A stretch of DNA of 64,000 bases from assembly GCF_000959525.1 (NCBI RefSeq), contig NZ_CP009832.1, positions 124,001 to 188,000 of the forward strand, in the 5' to 3' direction. Position numbers and translations under genes: made by a program. A model generated the notes under the pieces. It saw nothing but the letters and a program-made list of their open reading frames with translations. It was not told where the DNA came from and did not search any database. Positions 20,476 through 28,279 of this stretch are shown here, piece by piece; the stretch's first letter is position 1; each line of letters starts with the position of its first letter. This DNA is from Burkholderia multivorans ATCC BAA-247 (lineage in GTDB: Bacteria > Pseudomonadota > Gammaproteobacteria > Burkholderiales > Burkholderiaceae).

Positions 20476-21563
20476 CGTCCCTCCGCACTCAACCGCGCCG
20501 CGTCGGCCACGCCGGCCTCTTCGCTTGTCCTGCGCAGATACGAATCCGCATACGCCGCGGACCGCGCCGCCAGCAACGGATCGCCCGACACCTGAATCCC
20601 GCGCGGCAGCACCGTCGGGTCGTAATTGACGTCGCGGCACGGCCCGCTGTCCTGCGGCTCCACGTGATCGAGCACGAGCGTCCCCGCGTCGATCGTCGTG
20701 CGCTGCGCAGGCCAGACCTTCGTCGCGTCGTCCACCGGATCGCCAGGCTCGGCGAGCGTGACGAGCAGCTTCCACTTCTGCGCACCGTCCGCGATGCGCC
20801 GCGTCAGATCCTGCTCCAGCACGTTCGGATCCGCGGCGGTAGCGACGTCGCCGGCGCCGGCCGTCTGCTCCGGCACGACGCGCCACCGCACCGCGTGCCG
20901 CTGCCCGGCCGCGTCGACGAAGTAGAATGCGTTCAGCCCGTAATAACTCTCGGTGACGTAACTCGCGCTCGGCTTCGCACCCTTCACCCATTCGCGGAAC
21001 GCGGCCGTCTCCGGATGCGCGGCAAAAAACGCCTTTACCTTCCCCGGATCGGGCTTGCCGGTCGCCGGGTCGGGTCGCGTCGCGAGCAATTGCGCGTAGA
21101 ACGCCTGCGGCGTCGCGATCGGAAACACGGGCATCGCGTTCATCCCGGTGCGCCATTGCTCGCCATCGGGCGCCGTCAGCTTCAACGCGAGGCTGCGGAT
21201 TGGCACGCTGCTGTCGGGTGCATACGGATTCCCGCCCGGCAACGCGAAGCGCCCGACCACGGGCGTGCGCACGGGCTTGAAGAACGGCGCGACGGAATAC
21301 TGGCTCGCCGTGCCGTTGCCTTCGAAGTAGCCGGTCACGCAGACGCCCTTTGCGTGATTGCGCCGGAAGCCGGGATGCAGGCCGCCGGCGGTCTGCAGCG
21401 CGTCGACGAGCCGGTGCGGGGTCAGGCGCGCCGGCGCAAGCCAGCCGCCGACATAGCCGAACGCCAGCGCAGCGCCCGCGACGGCGCCGCCGATCGCGGC
21501 CCAGCGCCACCATCCGCGGCCGGGCTCGCGCGGCGGCGGCGAAGAAGAGGAAGATCGTTCCAT
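20472..21563 (-). CDS. Membrane-anchored catalase-family peroxidase
   Basis: A 363-residue mini-catalase (catalase-related peroxidase, SrpA/KatA-like). It has an N-terminal membrane anchor (about residues 22-43, WAAIGGAVAGAALAFGYVGGWL), then the catalase core with the distal histidine in GFRRNHAKGVCVTGYF (H70). VRSLALKL-like and GMNAMPVFPIATPQAFYAQL strands typical of the family follow, and the probable haem-ligand Tyr lies near the end (AARSAAYADSYLRR). The anchor would place the haem domain in the periplasm. It lies divergent from the ECF sigma gene, with the same promoter sequence in front of each, so it is very likely a target of that sigma factor. Confidence 0.9.
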   Translation of the reverse strand: MERSSSSSPPPREPGRGWWRWAAIGGAVAGAALAFGYVGGWLAPARLTPHRLVDALQTAGGLHPGFRRNHAKGVCVTGYFEGNGTASQYSVAPFFKPVRTPVVGRFALPGGNPYAPDSSVPIRSLALKLTAPDGEQWRTGMNAMPVFPIATPQAFYAQLLATRPDPATGKPDPGKVKAFFAAHPETAAFREWVKGAKPSASYVTESYYGLNAFYFVDAAGQRHAVRWRVVPEQTAGAGDVATAADPNVLEQDLTRRIADGAQKWKLLVTLAEPGDPVDDATKVWPAQRTTIDAGTLVLDHVEPQDSGPCRDVNYDPTVLPRGIQVSGDPLLAARSAAYADSYLRRTSEEAGVADAARLSAEGR

Positions 21564-21605
21564 GAATGCACTCCCGATCGTCAGATCATTGTCGAACGCG
21601 CGTAG

Positions 21606-21630
21606 GACGCCGGCCGCCCGCCTTTATTCC
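21606..21630 (-). promoter_or_regulatory. ECF-type promoter of peroxidase-cytochrome operon
   Basis: Minus strand: GGAATAA (21624-21630), 14 bases, CGTC (21606-21609), continuing CTACGCG. It is identical in both boxes and spacing to the promoter facing the sigma gene. Confidence 0.75.
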
Positions 21631-21655
21631 ATGAAGAAATTTTTCGTATGCTGAT

Positions 21656-21680
21656 GGAATAACGGACGTCGACCGGCGTC
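21656..21680 (+). promoter_or_regulatory. ECF-type promoter of the sigma/anti-sigma operon (autoregulation)
   Basis: GGAATAA (21656-21662), 14 bases, CGTC (21677-21680), continuing CTACGCG. It lies 38 bases before the sigma gene start and mirrors the promoter of the divergent peroxidase operon. Confidence 0.75.
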
Positions 21681-21718
21681 CTACGCGGCATCTCCACGTT
21701 TCCGGCAACGGTCCGGCC

Positions 21719-22237
21719 ATGCCCTCAAACGCCCTCGACGACGACGCGTTACGCGAACTCATCCCTCGGCTGCGCCGCTTCGCGCTGTGGCTCGCGCGCG
21801 ATGTGCATGCGGCCGACGATCTCGTGCAGTCGACGCTCGAGCGCGCGCTGTCGCGCTGGACGAGCCGTCGCGACGACGCGTCGCTGCGCAGCTGGCTGTT
21901 CACGATCCTCTACCGGCAGTTTCTCGACGGCAAACGCAGCGCGAAACGCTACGCGTGGCTGCTCGGCCGCATGCGCGACGACGAAGAGCCGCATTGGCCG
22001 TCCGCCGAGCGCGAAGTCGCCGCGCGTGCGACGCTCGAGGCGTTCGGCCGGCTGTCCGACGAGCAGCGCAGCCTGCTGCTGCTCGTCGCGGTCGAGGGCT
22101 TTACGTATCAGGAAGTCGCCGATCTGCTCGACGTGCCGATCGGCACGGTGATGTCGCGGCTGTCGCGCGCGCGTCAGGCGCTGCGTTTGCTTAGCGACGG
22201 CGAACTGCCGGCCCCTTCACTGCGGTTGATGAAATGA
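21719..22237 (+). CDS. ECF RNA polymerase sigma factor
   Basis: A 172-residue extracytoplasmic-function sigma factor. Region 2 is seen in LIPRLRRFALWLARDVHAADDLVQSTLERAL and RSWLFTILYRQFLD. Region 4 is LSDEQRSLLLLVAVEGFTYQEVADLLDVPIGTVMSRLSRARQAL. The downstream anti-sigma gene overlaps by four bases (ATGA), the usual coupling that keeps the pair in balance. Paired identical promoters at 21606-21680 show which genes it most likely drives: itself and the divergent peroxidase operon. An oxidative-stress signal is inferred from the peroxidase target. Confidence 0.93.
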   Translation: MPSNALDDDALRELIPRLRRFALWLARDVHAADDLVQSTLERALSRWTSRRDDASLRSWLFTILYRQFLDGKRSAKRYAWLLGRMRDDEEPHWPSAEREVAARATLEAFGRLSDEQRSLLLLVAVEGFTYQEVADLLDVPIGTVMSRLSRARQALRLLSDGELPAPSLRLMK

Positions 22238-22995
22238 ATCCGATCCGTCCCGACGAACACGATCTCCAGGCCTATGTCGACGGCCAGCTCGACGACGACG
22301 CACGCGCCGCGGTCGAGCGCTATCTCGCGCTGCACCCGGAGAGTGCGGAACAGGTGAAGCAATGGCAGCAGGATGCGCAGCGTCTGCGCGCCGCGCTCGA
22401 AAGCGTGCGGATGCCGGGCGAGAACCCGGCGCTCGATCCGGCCGCGATTCGCGCACGACGCGCGGAACGCGCGCGGATGCGATTCGCGATGGCGGCCTCG
22501 TTCGTGTTCTGCGTCGGGCTCGGCACGTTCGGCGGATGGCAGGCGCGCGGGTGGAACGCGCAGCCGGCTGTCGCACCGATGAGCGATGCGCTCAACGCTT
22601 ACCGGATGCTGGTGGTCAATCGGACGGCAAAGGTCGATTACCGGCCGACGGGTGCAAGCGATCTGCAACGGTGGCTCACCACGCGCGTCGGCACGTCGGC
22701 GAAGCTGCCGGATCTGAGCGCCGCGGGGTTCAGGCCGGTCGGCGGGCGGTTGTTCACGACGGACGTTGGCGCCACGTCCGCGATGGTGCTCTATGAGGAC
22801 GATGCGGGGCGAACGCTGAGCTTCTATGTCCGGCCCGCGGAATCGTCGCGCCGGCTGCTGCCGGCCGGACAACGCGTGGACGGTGCGCTACTGGCGCGGT
22901 ATGGATCGGTGAACGGGCTCAACTTCGCGGTGGTCGGGCCGGCGGATAGTCTCGAGGAGAAGGCCGTCGTGCGGGCGCTGGATCAGCAGACTTGA
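22234..22995 (+). CDS. Anti-sigma factor, single-pass membrane protein
   Basis: A 253-residue protein directly coupled to the ECF sigma gene. The N-terminal cytoplasmic domain (DEHDLQAYVDGQLDDDARAAVERYLALHPESAEQV) is the typical anti-sigma helical start. The zinc-binding HxxxCxxC motif is not present. A membrane helix follows at about residues 83-101 (FAMAASFVFCVGLGTFGGW) and then a periplasmic sensor domain of about 150 residues ending RALDQQT. It holds the sigma factor at the membrane until a periplasmic signal releases it. Confidence 0.85.
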   Translation: MNPIRPDEHDLQAYVDGQLDDDARAAVERYLALHPESAEQVKQWQQDAQRLRAALESVRMPGENPALDPAAIRARRAERARMRFAMAASFVFCVGLGTFGGWQARGWNAQPAVAPMSDALNAYRMLVVNRTAKVDYRPTGASDLQRWLTTRVGTSAKLPDLSAAGFRPVGGRLFTTDVGATSAMVLYEDDAGRTLSFYVRPAESSRRLLPAGQRVDGALLARYGSVNGLNFAVVGPADSLEEKAVVRALDQQT

Positions 22996-23125
22996 GCCAG
23001 GCGGCTCGGGGTGCGGCTGCGGGTGGATGCCGTTGTCAGGCTCGTGGGGTGTAGTCTTTCGGTGGCTTGAAAGCGCTCATATCGTCGATTCGGATGCACA
23101 GCGTTTGGGTTTGCTTTTGTGGTCG

Positions 23126-23378
23126 TTGTCCACACCGTGGAATCTCCGTGCGATGCGTACCACGTGAGCCGGATTTTCTTGTTCGGATCCACAGGGTTTG
23201 ATGTCTTTTCGGATCGGGATATCCACATCCGTCACGATGGTGGGCGCATTCAAGCTCATCGAATCTTCTCAATTTCGACGCCCACAGTGCTTCGAGTGGC
23301 TTGGGAAGAGCATATCCACAACGCGCTCGCCTGTTTGGTTCACAGCGTTGCGACTGATGTGCGGCCCGGTTGTCCACA
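23126..23378 (+). promoter_or_regulatory. Cluster of DnaA-box-like 9-mers, left of the toxin module
   Basis: Within the gene-free stretch 22996-23464 there are four 9-mers with one mismatch to TTATCCACA, all in the same direction: TTGTCCACA (23126-23134), ATATCCACA (23219-23227), ATATCCACA (23312-23320) and TTGTCCACA (23370-23378). A weaker GGATCCACA is at 23185-23193. Spacings are 93, 93 and 58 bases. No protein is encoded here. Origin function or DnaA titration is inference. Confidence 0.5.
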
Positions 23379-23566
23379 TGGACGAGCCGTAACGCTACAA
23401 GGCTTTGCCTTTTCATGACACGCCGGTCCGTGGCAGCGCGAATCATCAAACCGTTGGTCCGGACCTACGCGACGATATCGCGATTCGGCTGTGGTCCCTC
23501 AAGGAAATACTCCGATTCGTCGGGAATGACGCCGTCCGTATATCGCTTGTCTTCCCACAACAGCCG

Positions 23567-24355
23567 CTAGTGTGTCTTGACGGGTAGTCCGAGGTCGTTA
23601 TCCCTCAGCTTCGGCGCGCGGATGTCGCGAATGAAGTAGTTGAAGCAGCCGTTGTTGCGCAAACGGCGATGGCCGATGGGCACGATGCCGAGCAACTTCT
23701 CTCGCTCGATGACTACGGGTTCCCAGATGCCGTCACAAGGCACCTTGTTGCCGGACTTGATTACCGGGCCGATAGCCTGTGGAACCGCCGGCAAGTCATC
23801 GGGAAATACCGGATACGGAAGCGTGTAGAAGCCGTGATCGTATGCGTTCGGTGTCAGCAACAGCCCGACCGATCGCAGTTGCGCGAAGTCTCTATGTCCG
23901 GGCCCGAACGGCGCGTATTCCAGTTGGGCTTCCGATGCATGCAGAAGTTGGGCCAGCACATCGACCTTCGGCGGGTAGGGGAACGTCTGCGCACCGCGGT
24001 CCCAGTAATCGGGATGCGGGAAGAAATACGCGTTCAAATGGTTATACCGATCGATTGCGTATTGCAACGGCTCGCCGCGCTGCCAGACGAATCGGTTCCC
24101 GCGGGCTAACTCGGACAACCCTCGATCATAAGCGGCAAGGATCTCGGAAATGATCGACAAATTGTGCGGCGGTAGGGCTTCCGGATCATCTTCCGGCCAT
24201 GTCTTTACCGCGTTCTCGTACTCGTTCGCGAAAAACGCAAACGCGTCACGCTTGCGCTTCCAGAGCGAAAAACTGGTCAGACGCTGAACCAGCCAGAAGA
24301 CTCTGCGCCTCGTCATGTCGTCTGTCATGTCGTATAGCTTGATTGTGTTCGTCAT
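23567..24355 (-). CDS. Third immunity paralogue, truncated by an amber codon
   Basis: A 262-residue member of the tandem family beginning MTNTIKLYDMTDDMTRRRVFWLVQRLTSFSLWKRKRDAFAFFANEYE, resembling Imm71/Imm72-type polymorphic-toxin immunity proteins. It ends at PVKTH followed by TAG (23567-23569), where both sisters have HWRLLWEDKRY. Reading through this stop, the frame continues RLLWEDKRYTDGVIPDESEYF to a natural TAG at 23465-23467, so the ancestral gene was 296 residues. A W-to-amber change therefore removed 33 residues. Its ATG overlaps the second copy's stop by four bases. It is the last gene of the unit and possibly decaying. Confidence 0.75.
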   Translation of the reverse strand: MTNTIKLYDMTDDMTRRRVFWLVQRLTSFSLWKRKRDAFAFFANEYENAVKTWPEDDPEALPPHNLSIISEILAAYDRGLSELARGNRFVWQRGEPLQYAIDRYNHLNAYFFPHPDYWDRGAQTFPYPPKVDVLAQLLHASEAQLEYAPFGPGHRDFAQLRSVGLLLTPNAYDHGFYTLPYPVFPDDLPAVPQAIGPVIKSGNKVPCDGIWEPVVIEREKLLGIVPIGHRRLRNNGCFNYFIRDIRAPKLRDNDLGLPVKTH

Positions 24356-25227
24356 CGGACAAAGGGCAGGAAGTACTGCGATTCGTCAGGGATGATGCCG
24401 TCGGCATATCGCTTGTCTTCCCACAACAGTCGCCAGTGTGTCTTGACGATCGCGCCCGTAGCGTCATCTCTGACGTTCGGCGCATGAATGTCCCGAACGA
24501 AATAATTGAAGCAGCCGTTGTTGCGCAAACTGCGATTGCCGACCGGCACGACGCCCAGCAATTTCGATTGCTCGATAGCAACGGGTTCCCAGATGCCGTC
24601 GCAAGGCACCTTGTCGCCGGATTTGATCACTGGACCGACAGCTTCTGGAATCTCCGGCAGGTCGTCCGGAAATACCGGATACGGAAGCGTGTAGAAGCCG
24701 TGCTTGTATGTCTCGGGGGATAGCAGCAACCCTATCGAACTCAGTTGTGCGAGACAGTTATCCAAAGGTTCCGGTTCGAGCGGCGCGTACTCTACTTGGT
24801 ACTCCGATGCATGGAGTAATTGGGCCAGCGCATCGACCTTCGGCGGGTATGGGGCAACCTGCGCACCGCGATCCCAGTAATCGGAGTGCGGAAAGAAATA
24901 TGCGTTCAAATGGTTATACCGATCGATTGCGTACTGCAACGGCTGACCGCGCCGCCAAACGAACCGGCACCCTCGGGCCAACTCGGACAAACCTCGATCG
25001 TAAGCGGCAAGGATCTCGAAAATGATCGGCAAATTCTGCGGCGGTACGGCTTCCGGATCATCTTCCGCCCATGCCTTCACCGCCTTCTCGTATTCGTTCG
25101 CGAACGTCGCAAACGCATCACGCTTGCGTTTCCAGAGCGAGAAGCTGGTCAGGCGTTGAAGCAGCCAGAAAACGCTGCGCCGCGTCGCGTCGTCCGCCAT
25201 GTCGTATAGCTTGATCGTGTTCATCAT
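24352..25227 (-). CDS. Second immunity paralogue (Imm71/Imm72-like)
   Basis: A 291-residue protein from MMNTIKLYDMADDATRR, closely similar along its whole length to the first copy (for example RNNGCFNYFVRDIHAP, GDKVPCDGIWEPVAIEQSKLLG and HWRLLWEDKRYADGIIPDESQYF). It lacks the C-terminal extension of the first copy and ends LPFVR. The start at 25227 is chosen because the sisters start at the same residue; the open frame extends 22 codons upstream into the remnant copy. It is predicted to be cytoplasmic and to bind and neutralise a cognate or related toxin. Overlaps the third copy by four bases. Confidence 0.8.
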   Translation of the reverse strand: MMNTIKLYDMADDATRRSVFWLLQRLTSFSLWKRKRDAFATFANEYEKAVKAWAEDDPEAVPPQNLPIIFEILAAYDRGLSELARGCRFVWRRGQPLQYAIDRYNHLNAYFFPHSDYWDRGAQVAPYPPKVDALAQLLHASEYQVEYAPLEPEPLDNCLAQLSSIGLLLSPETYKHGFYTLPYPVFPDDLPEIPEAVGPVIKSGDKVPCDGIWEPVAIEQSKLLGVVPVGNRSLRNNGCFNYFVRDIHAPNVRDDATGAIVKTHWRLLWEDKRYADGIIPDESQYFLPFVR

Positions 25228-25239
25228 CGTGGGAACGGG

Positions 25240-25385
25240 AGCGACGAGCCCCGATTCGGATGACCCCCAAGTACTGTGATTCGTTTGGAACAATGCCGCC
25301 CCCGTACCGCGTGTATTTCTCCGACAAACGCCAATACGTAGGCGCCAACATCACGTTCAACGCGTCGACGTCAATAGCGCATGTC
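25240..25385 (-). pseudogene. Fragment of a fourth immunity copy
   Basis: Between copies 1 and 2, on the minus strand, a frame reads DALNVMLAPTYWRLSEKY then TRYGGGIVPNESQYLG. This matches the C-terminal segment (HWRLLWEDKRYADGIIPDESQYF) of the intact copies but is diverged and lacks the N-terminal 250 residues. It shows that the array has grown and shrunk by tandem duplication and deletion. Confidence 0.6.
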
Positions 25386-25389
25386 GGTA

Positions 25390-26460
25390 TTACGAACGCG
25401 TCACCAGATGCCACGTCACCCAGTGCACCTTGAGCTCGCCAAGATTGTCCCTGACCAGCATGTCGGGCATCGCAGCGCCGGCTTCGACGCGCACGGTCTT
25501 GCCGCCATATTCGTCCGTGTGCCACTCGCCGGAGACCGGACAAATGTCCCCCGTTCGGACTTTCGCGACGGAATGACGGTCTGGTGCTGGCATCGACGGC
25601 GGCTCGAGGAAATACTGCGATTCGTCCGGGATGATACCGTCGGCGTATCGCTTGTCTTCCCACAGTAGTCGCCAGTGCACCTGAACAAGCCCACCGGTCT
25701 GGTTGTTCATAAGATTCGGCGCTCGAATATCGCGGATGAAGTAATTGAAACAGCCGTTATTGCGCAAACTTCGATTGCCGACCGGCACGACGCCCAGCAA
25801 CTTCGATTGCTCGACGGCAACGGGTTCCCATATTCCATCGCAAGGCACCTTGTCGCCCGACTTGATGACCGGACCTTCCGGTTCCGGAACCTCGCGCAAA
25901 TCCTGTGGGAACACTGGATACGGGAGCGTATAGAAGCTGTGCTTGTATGCCGTCGGAGACAGCAGCAATCCTACGGATCGCACTTTCGCAAGATCGGTAT
26001 GTCCCGGTTCCAAAGGCGCGTACTCCATCTGATATTCCGACGCATGCAACAGTCGGGCCAGTGCATCGACCTTCGGCGGGTAAGGAGCTGCCTGCGCACC
26101 GCGATCCCAGTAATCGGGATGAGGGAAGAAATACGCGTTCAGATGCTGATAGCGGTCGATCACGTGTTGCAGCGGCTCACCACGCTGCCAGACGAATCGG
26201 TACCCTCGGCCCAGTTCGCGTAACCCCTTGTCGTAAGCAGCGAGAATCTCGAAGATCGTGGGCAAATTGTCTGCCGGCATCGACTCCGGATCATCTTCGG
26301 GCCAGGTCTTCACCGCGTGCTCGTATTCGTTCGCGAACAACGCAAATGCATCACGCTTGCGCTTCCACAGCGAAAAGCTGGTCAGGCGTTGAAGCAGCCA
26401 GAAAACCTTGCGGCGCGTGGCGTCGTCCGACATGTCGTATTGCTTGATCGTATTCGTCAT
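25390..26460 (-). CDS. First immunity paralogue (Imm71/Imm72-like), longest form
   Basis: A 356-residue protein directly behind the toxin gene, overlapping it by four bases with GAAGG upstream of its ATG. The core is MTNTIKQYDMSDDATRRKVFWLLQRLTSFSLWKRKRDAF, FVWQRGEPLQHVIDRYQHLNAYFFPHPDYWDRG, GDKVPCDGIWEPVAVEQ and RNNGCFNYFIRDIRAP. It has a C-terminal extension of about 60 residues (RTGDICPVSGEWHTDEYG and HWVTWHLVTRS) that repeats the GD-x-CP-x-SG-x-W pattern of the core. This is the most likely cognate antidote because of its position. The family name is by resemblance, not by search. Confidence 0.82.
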   Translation of the reverse strand: MTNTIKQYDMSDDATRRKVFWLLQRLTSFSLWKRKRDAFALFANEYEHAVKTWPEDDPESMPADNLPTIFEILAAYDKGLRELGRGYRFVWQRGEPLQHVIDRYQHLNAYFFPHPDYWDRGAQAAPYPPKVDALARLLHASEYQMEYAPLEPGHTDLAKVRSVGLLLSPTAYKHSFYTLPYPVFPQDLREVPEPEGPVIKSGDKVPCDGIWEPVAVEQSKLLGVVPVGNRSLRNNGCFNYFIRDIRAPNLMNNQTGGLVQVHWRLLWEDKRYADGIIPDESQYFLEPPSMPAPDRHSVAKVRTGDICPVSGEWHTDEYGGKTVRVEAGAAMPDMLVRDNLGELKVHWVTWHLVTRS

Positions 26461-28037
26461 CGCTGGCCTTCGTAATTCACTGCTGATCGCGTCGTTGCCG
26501 TTACTGTGCTGTTGGTCGTCTTGGTCTGGATTTCGTCGCTAGCCAGCCGGCGCGTCTTCGTCGAGTACTTAATGTCGCCCTCATATTTACTGTAGCCGTA
26601 GACCTTCTCGACATTTTCCCAGTTCGTCTTGTGGAACTCGATCTTGACGCCGTCGAACTCTCGTTGAACGTGCAGCTCGGCGTGACCGGTAACGTTTAGG
26701 AACTGCTGCTTGATTTTGTTCCCTTCTTCGGTCACGTATTCCGACAGTTTGCCGAAGTCGACTACCAATTGGTCACCGCCGCCCTCGAGATACTGCATCG
26801 GCGTCGCGGTGCCGTACTGCTCGGCAATCTTTCCGCCCCAGGCATTGGCCGTCGGCATCCGCTCGCCGAAATCGTGCGGCAACTGCATGATGACGATGAA
26901 TCCATTACCGTTCCAGGTATCCAGCACCGCGGAGAGCCTGCGCCACTCCTCCGCGGTCTTCGGCGGTTCCCCGACACCCCAGAACGCGGGATTCCTGCCA
27001 CCTGCCGTGCTACCGCCTTTGTAAGTCGCGAGTTCAGACGGGTTACCGAATACGCGATACACCTTCTTGCCGGCCAATTCCTTTGCGGTCAACGCCTTGA
27101 TGGTGCCACTGAACGACGCGACGTCGAGAAAGACTTCGGCTTCTTCGAACATCGGCATCGCTCCCTTTCTCTTGAGAATGTCCGGCCATCCTTCGGCAAT
27201 CTTGGGGCCGTACTTTGCCTTGAGCCACGCTTCGACCTCACCGTCGTCAGCGAGGCATTGCGCCGACGGAAAACGACCCCGACGAATATCACGAGCCAGC
27301 CTGCGCTCCTGCAGATACGCTTCGACCTCACGCTCCAGTTTCGGCGCCCCACCCGTCGCGATTTCGTGCACCTCACCGCGATACACCATGTTCTGCAGCA
27401 CCTTGAGCTTCGCGTTCAGCTCCTTGATCGCCTCCGGCACGATCTGGTCGGCCATGTCCTGGATCGCGTGGAAGCCGCTGCTGACACGCTCGAGGGCCGC
27501 CCGCCATTTGTCCGGCAACATTCGTCCGACGCGCGCCGCGAGCGAACGCTGAATGGCCACGCGGACCGTCGCGCAAAAATCCTTCAGCCTGGTAACGACC
27601 TGGGCCTGATACTTGGCGAGATCCAGGGCCTTGAGCCACTTCGGTGCGTCGCCATGCCCCATCCGGTTCAGGAATTGCACGACCGCCTTCAGCAACTCGG
27701 CATCTTTCGCGACATCTCCGGTGACTTTCAGCAGCAAACGCCCGACGCCTTTGATGACACCGCCCACCACCGGGATCAGCGCAAAGATCAGGACGACCAG
27801 CAACACGCGTTGCGTCGTATCGTTCCGCTTGACCGGATCCTGGCTCATACCGATGCTGACGGCCAACAGGTCCCGAACCGCAGTCGCATCGCCCACGAGC
27901 GGAATCATGCCGATCACGGCATCGACGATGATCTGGCTGATCGTCTGCTTTTCATTGAATGCGCCTTCGAGCGTTCCCCAGCACCATTGCCCGACTTCCA
28001 GCGACGTTGCCCTGAAATCCTCAATCGTCCAGCTCAC
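26457..28037 (-). CDS. Polymorphic toxin / type VI-type effector with C-terminal toxin domain
   Basis: A 526-residue protein starting with GTG (28035-28037), two bases after the stop of a secretion-related tail, so probably coupled to it. The N-terminal 110 residues hold amphipathic or hydrophobic stretches (IIVDAVIGMIPLVGDATAVRD; VLLVVLIFALIPVVGGVI at 78-95), as in effectors that enter or cross membranes. A helical middle follows (about 110-310). The C-terminal 200 residues (KVYRVFGNPSELATYKGGST and GGRNPAFWGVGEPP onward) look like the toxic domain. A VYR...GGST...FW order recalls ADP-ribosyltransferase-like toxins, but no catalytic Glu can be assigned with confidence. Followed by its immunity array. 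Lower GC than the core genes, indicating transfer. Confidence 0.75.
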   Translation of the reverse strand: MSWTIEDFRATSLEVGQWCWGTLEGAFNEKQTISQIIVDAVIGMIPLVGDATAVRDLLAVSIGMSQDPVKRNDTTQRVLLVVLIFALIPVVGGVIKGVGRLLLKVTGDVAKDAELLKAVVQFLNRMGHGDAPKWLKALDLAKYQAQVVTRLKDFCATVRVAIQRSLAARVGRMLPDKWRAALERVSSGFHAIQDMADQIVPEAIKELNAKLKVLQNMVYRGEVHEIATGGAPKLEREVEAYLQERRLARDIRRGRFPSAQCLADDGEVEAWLKAKYGPKIAEGWPDILKRKGAMPMFEEAEVFLDVASFSGTIKALTAKELAGKKVYRVFGNPSELATYKGGSTAGGRNPAFWGVGEPPKTAEEWRRLSAVLDTWNGNGFIVIMQLPHDFGERMPTANAWGGKIAEQYGTATPMQYLEGGGDQLVVDFGKLSEYVTEEGNKIKQQFLNVTGHAELHVQREFDGVKIEFHKTNWENVEKVYGYSKYEGDIKYSTKTRRLASDEIQTKTTNSTVTATTRSAVNYEGQR

Positions 28038-28039
28038 GC

Positions 28040-28268
28040 TTACGCTCCCCCGTGCCTGTTGATGATTGAATCGATGTCGGCATCGGAAAGACGCTCTCCC
28101 TTGTAGTCGGGATTCGCGGTCGTATCCTTGCGCGCATACGCGCGCGCATCCGGCCCGAGTTCAACCTTGATCGCTCCCGCAGGCACGTCCTCCAGACGCA
28201 TCCGCCCATGCGAATCGAGCACCCCTTCGCGCGTGCTGCCGTCGGGCAGCCTGCTCGAATCACAGTCG
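28040..28268 (-). pseudogene. 3' remnant of a type VI spike-like gene (VgrG/PAAR tail)
   Basis: An open frame without a start codon reads SSRLPDGSTREGVLDSHGRM, then RLEDVPAGAIKVELGPDARAYARK, and ends SDADIDSIINRHGGA. This DG-x-T-x-x-G-x-LD-x-x-G-R-x-x-x-EDVP-x-G pattern is the small beta-sandwich tail seen at the end of VgrG or PAAR proteins that carry effectors. The upstream part is missing: the frame closes at a TAA near 28271, so only about 75 residues remain. The effector therefore depends on another spike or is an orphan. The identification is by pattern only. Confidence 0.55.
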
Positions 28269-28279
28269 CCGGACTGTGC

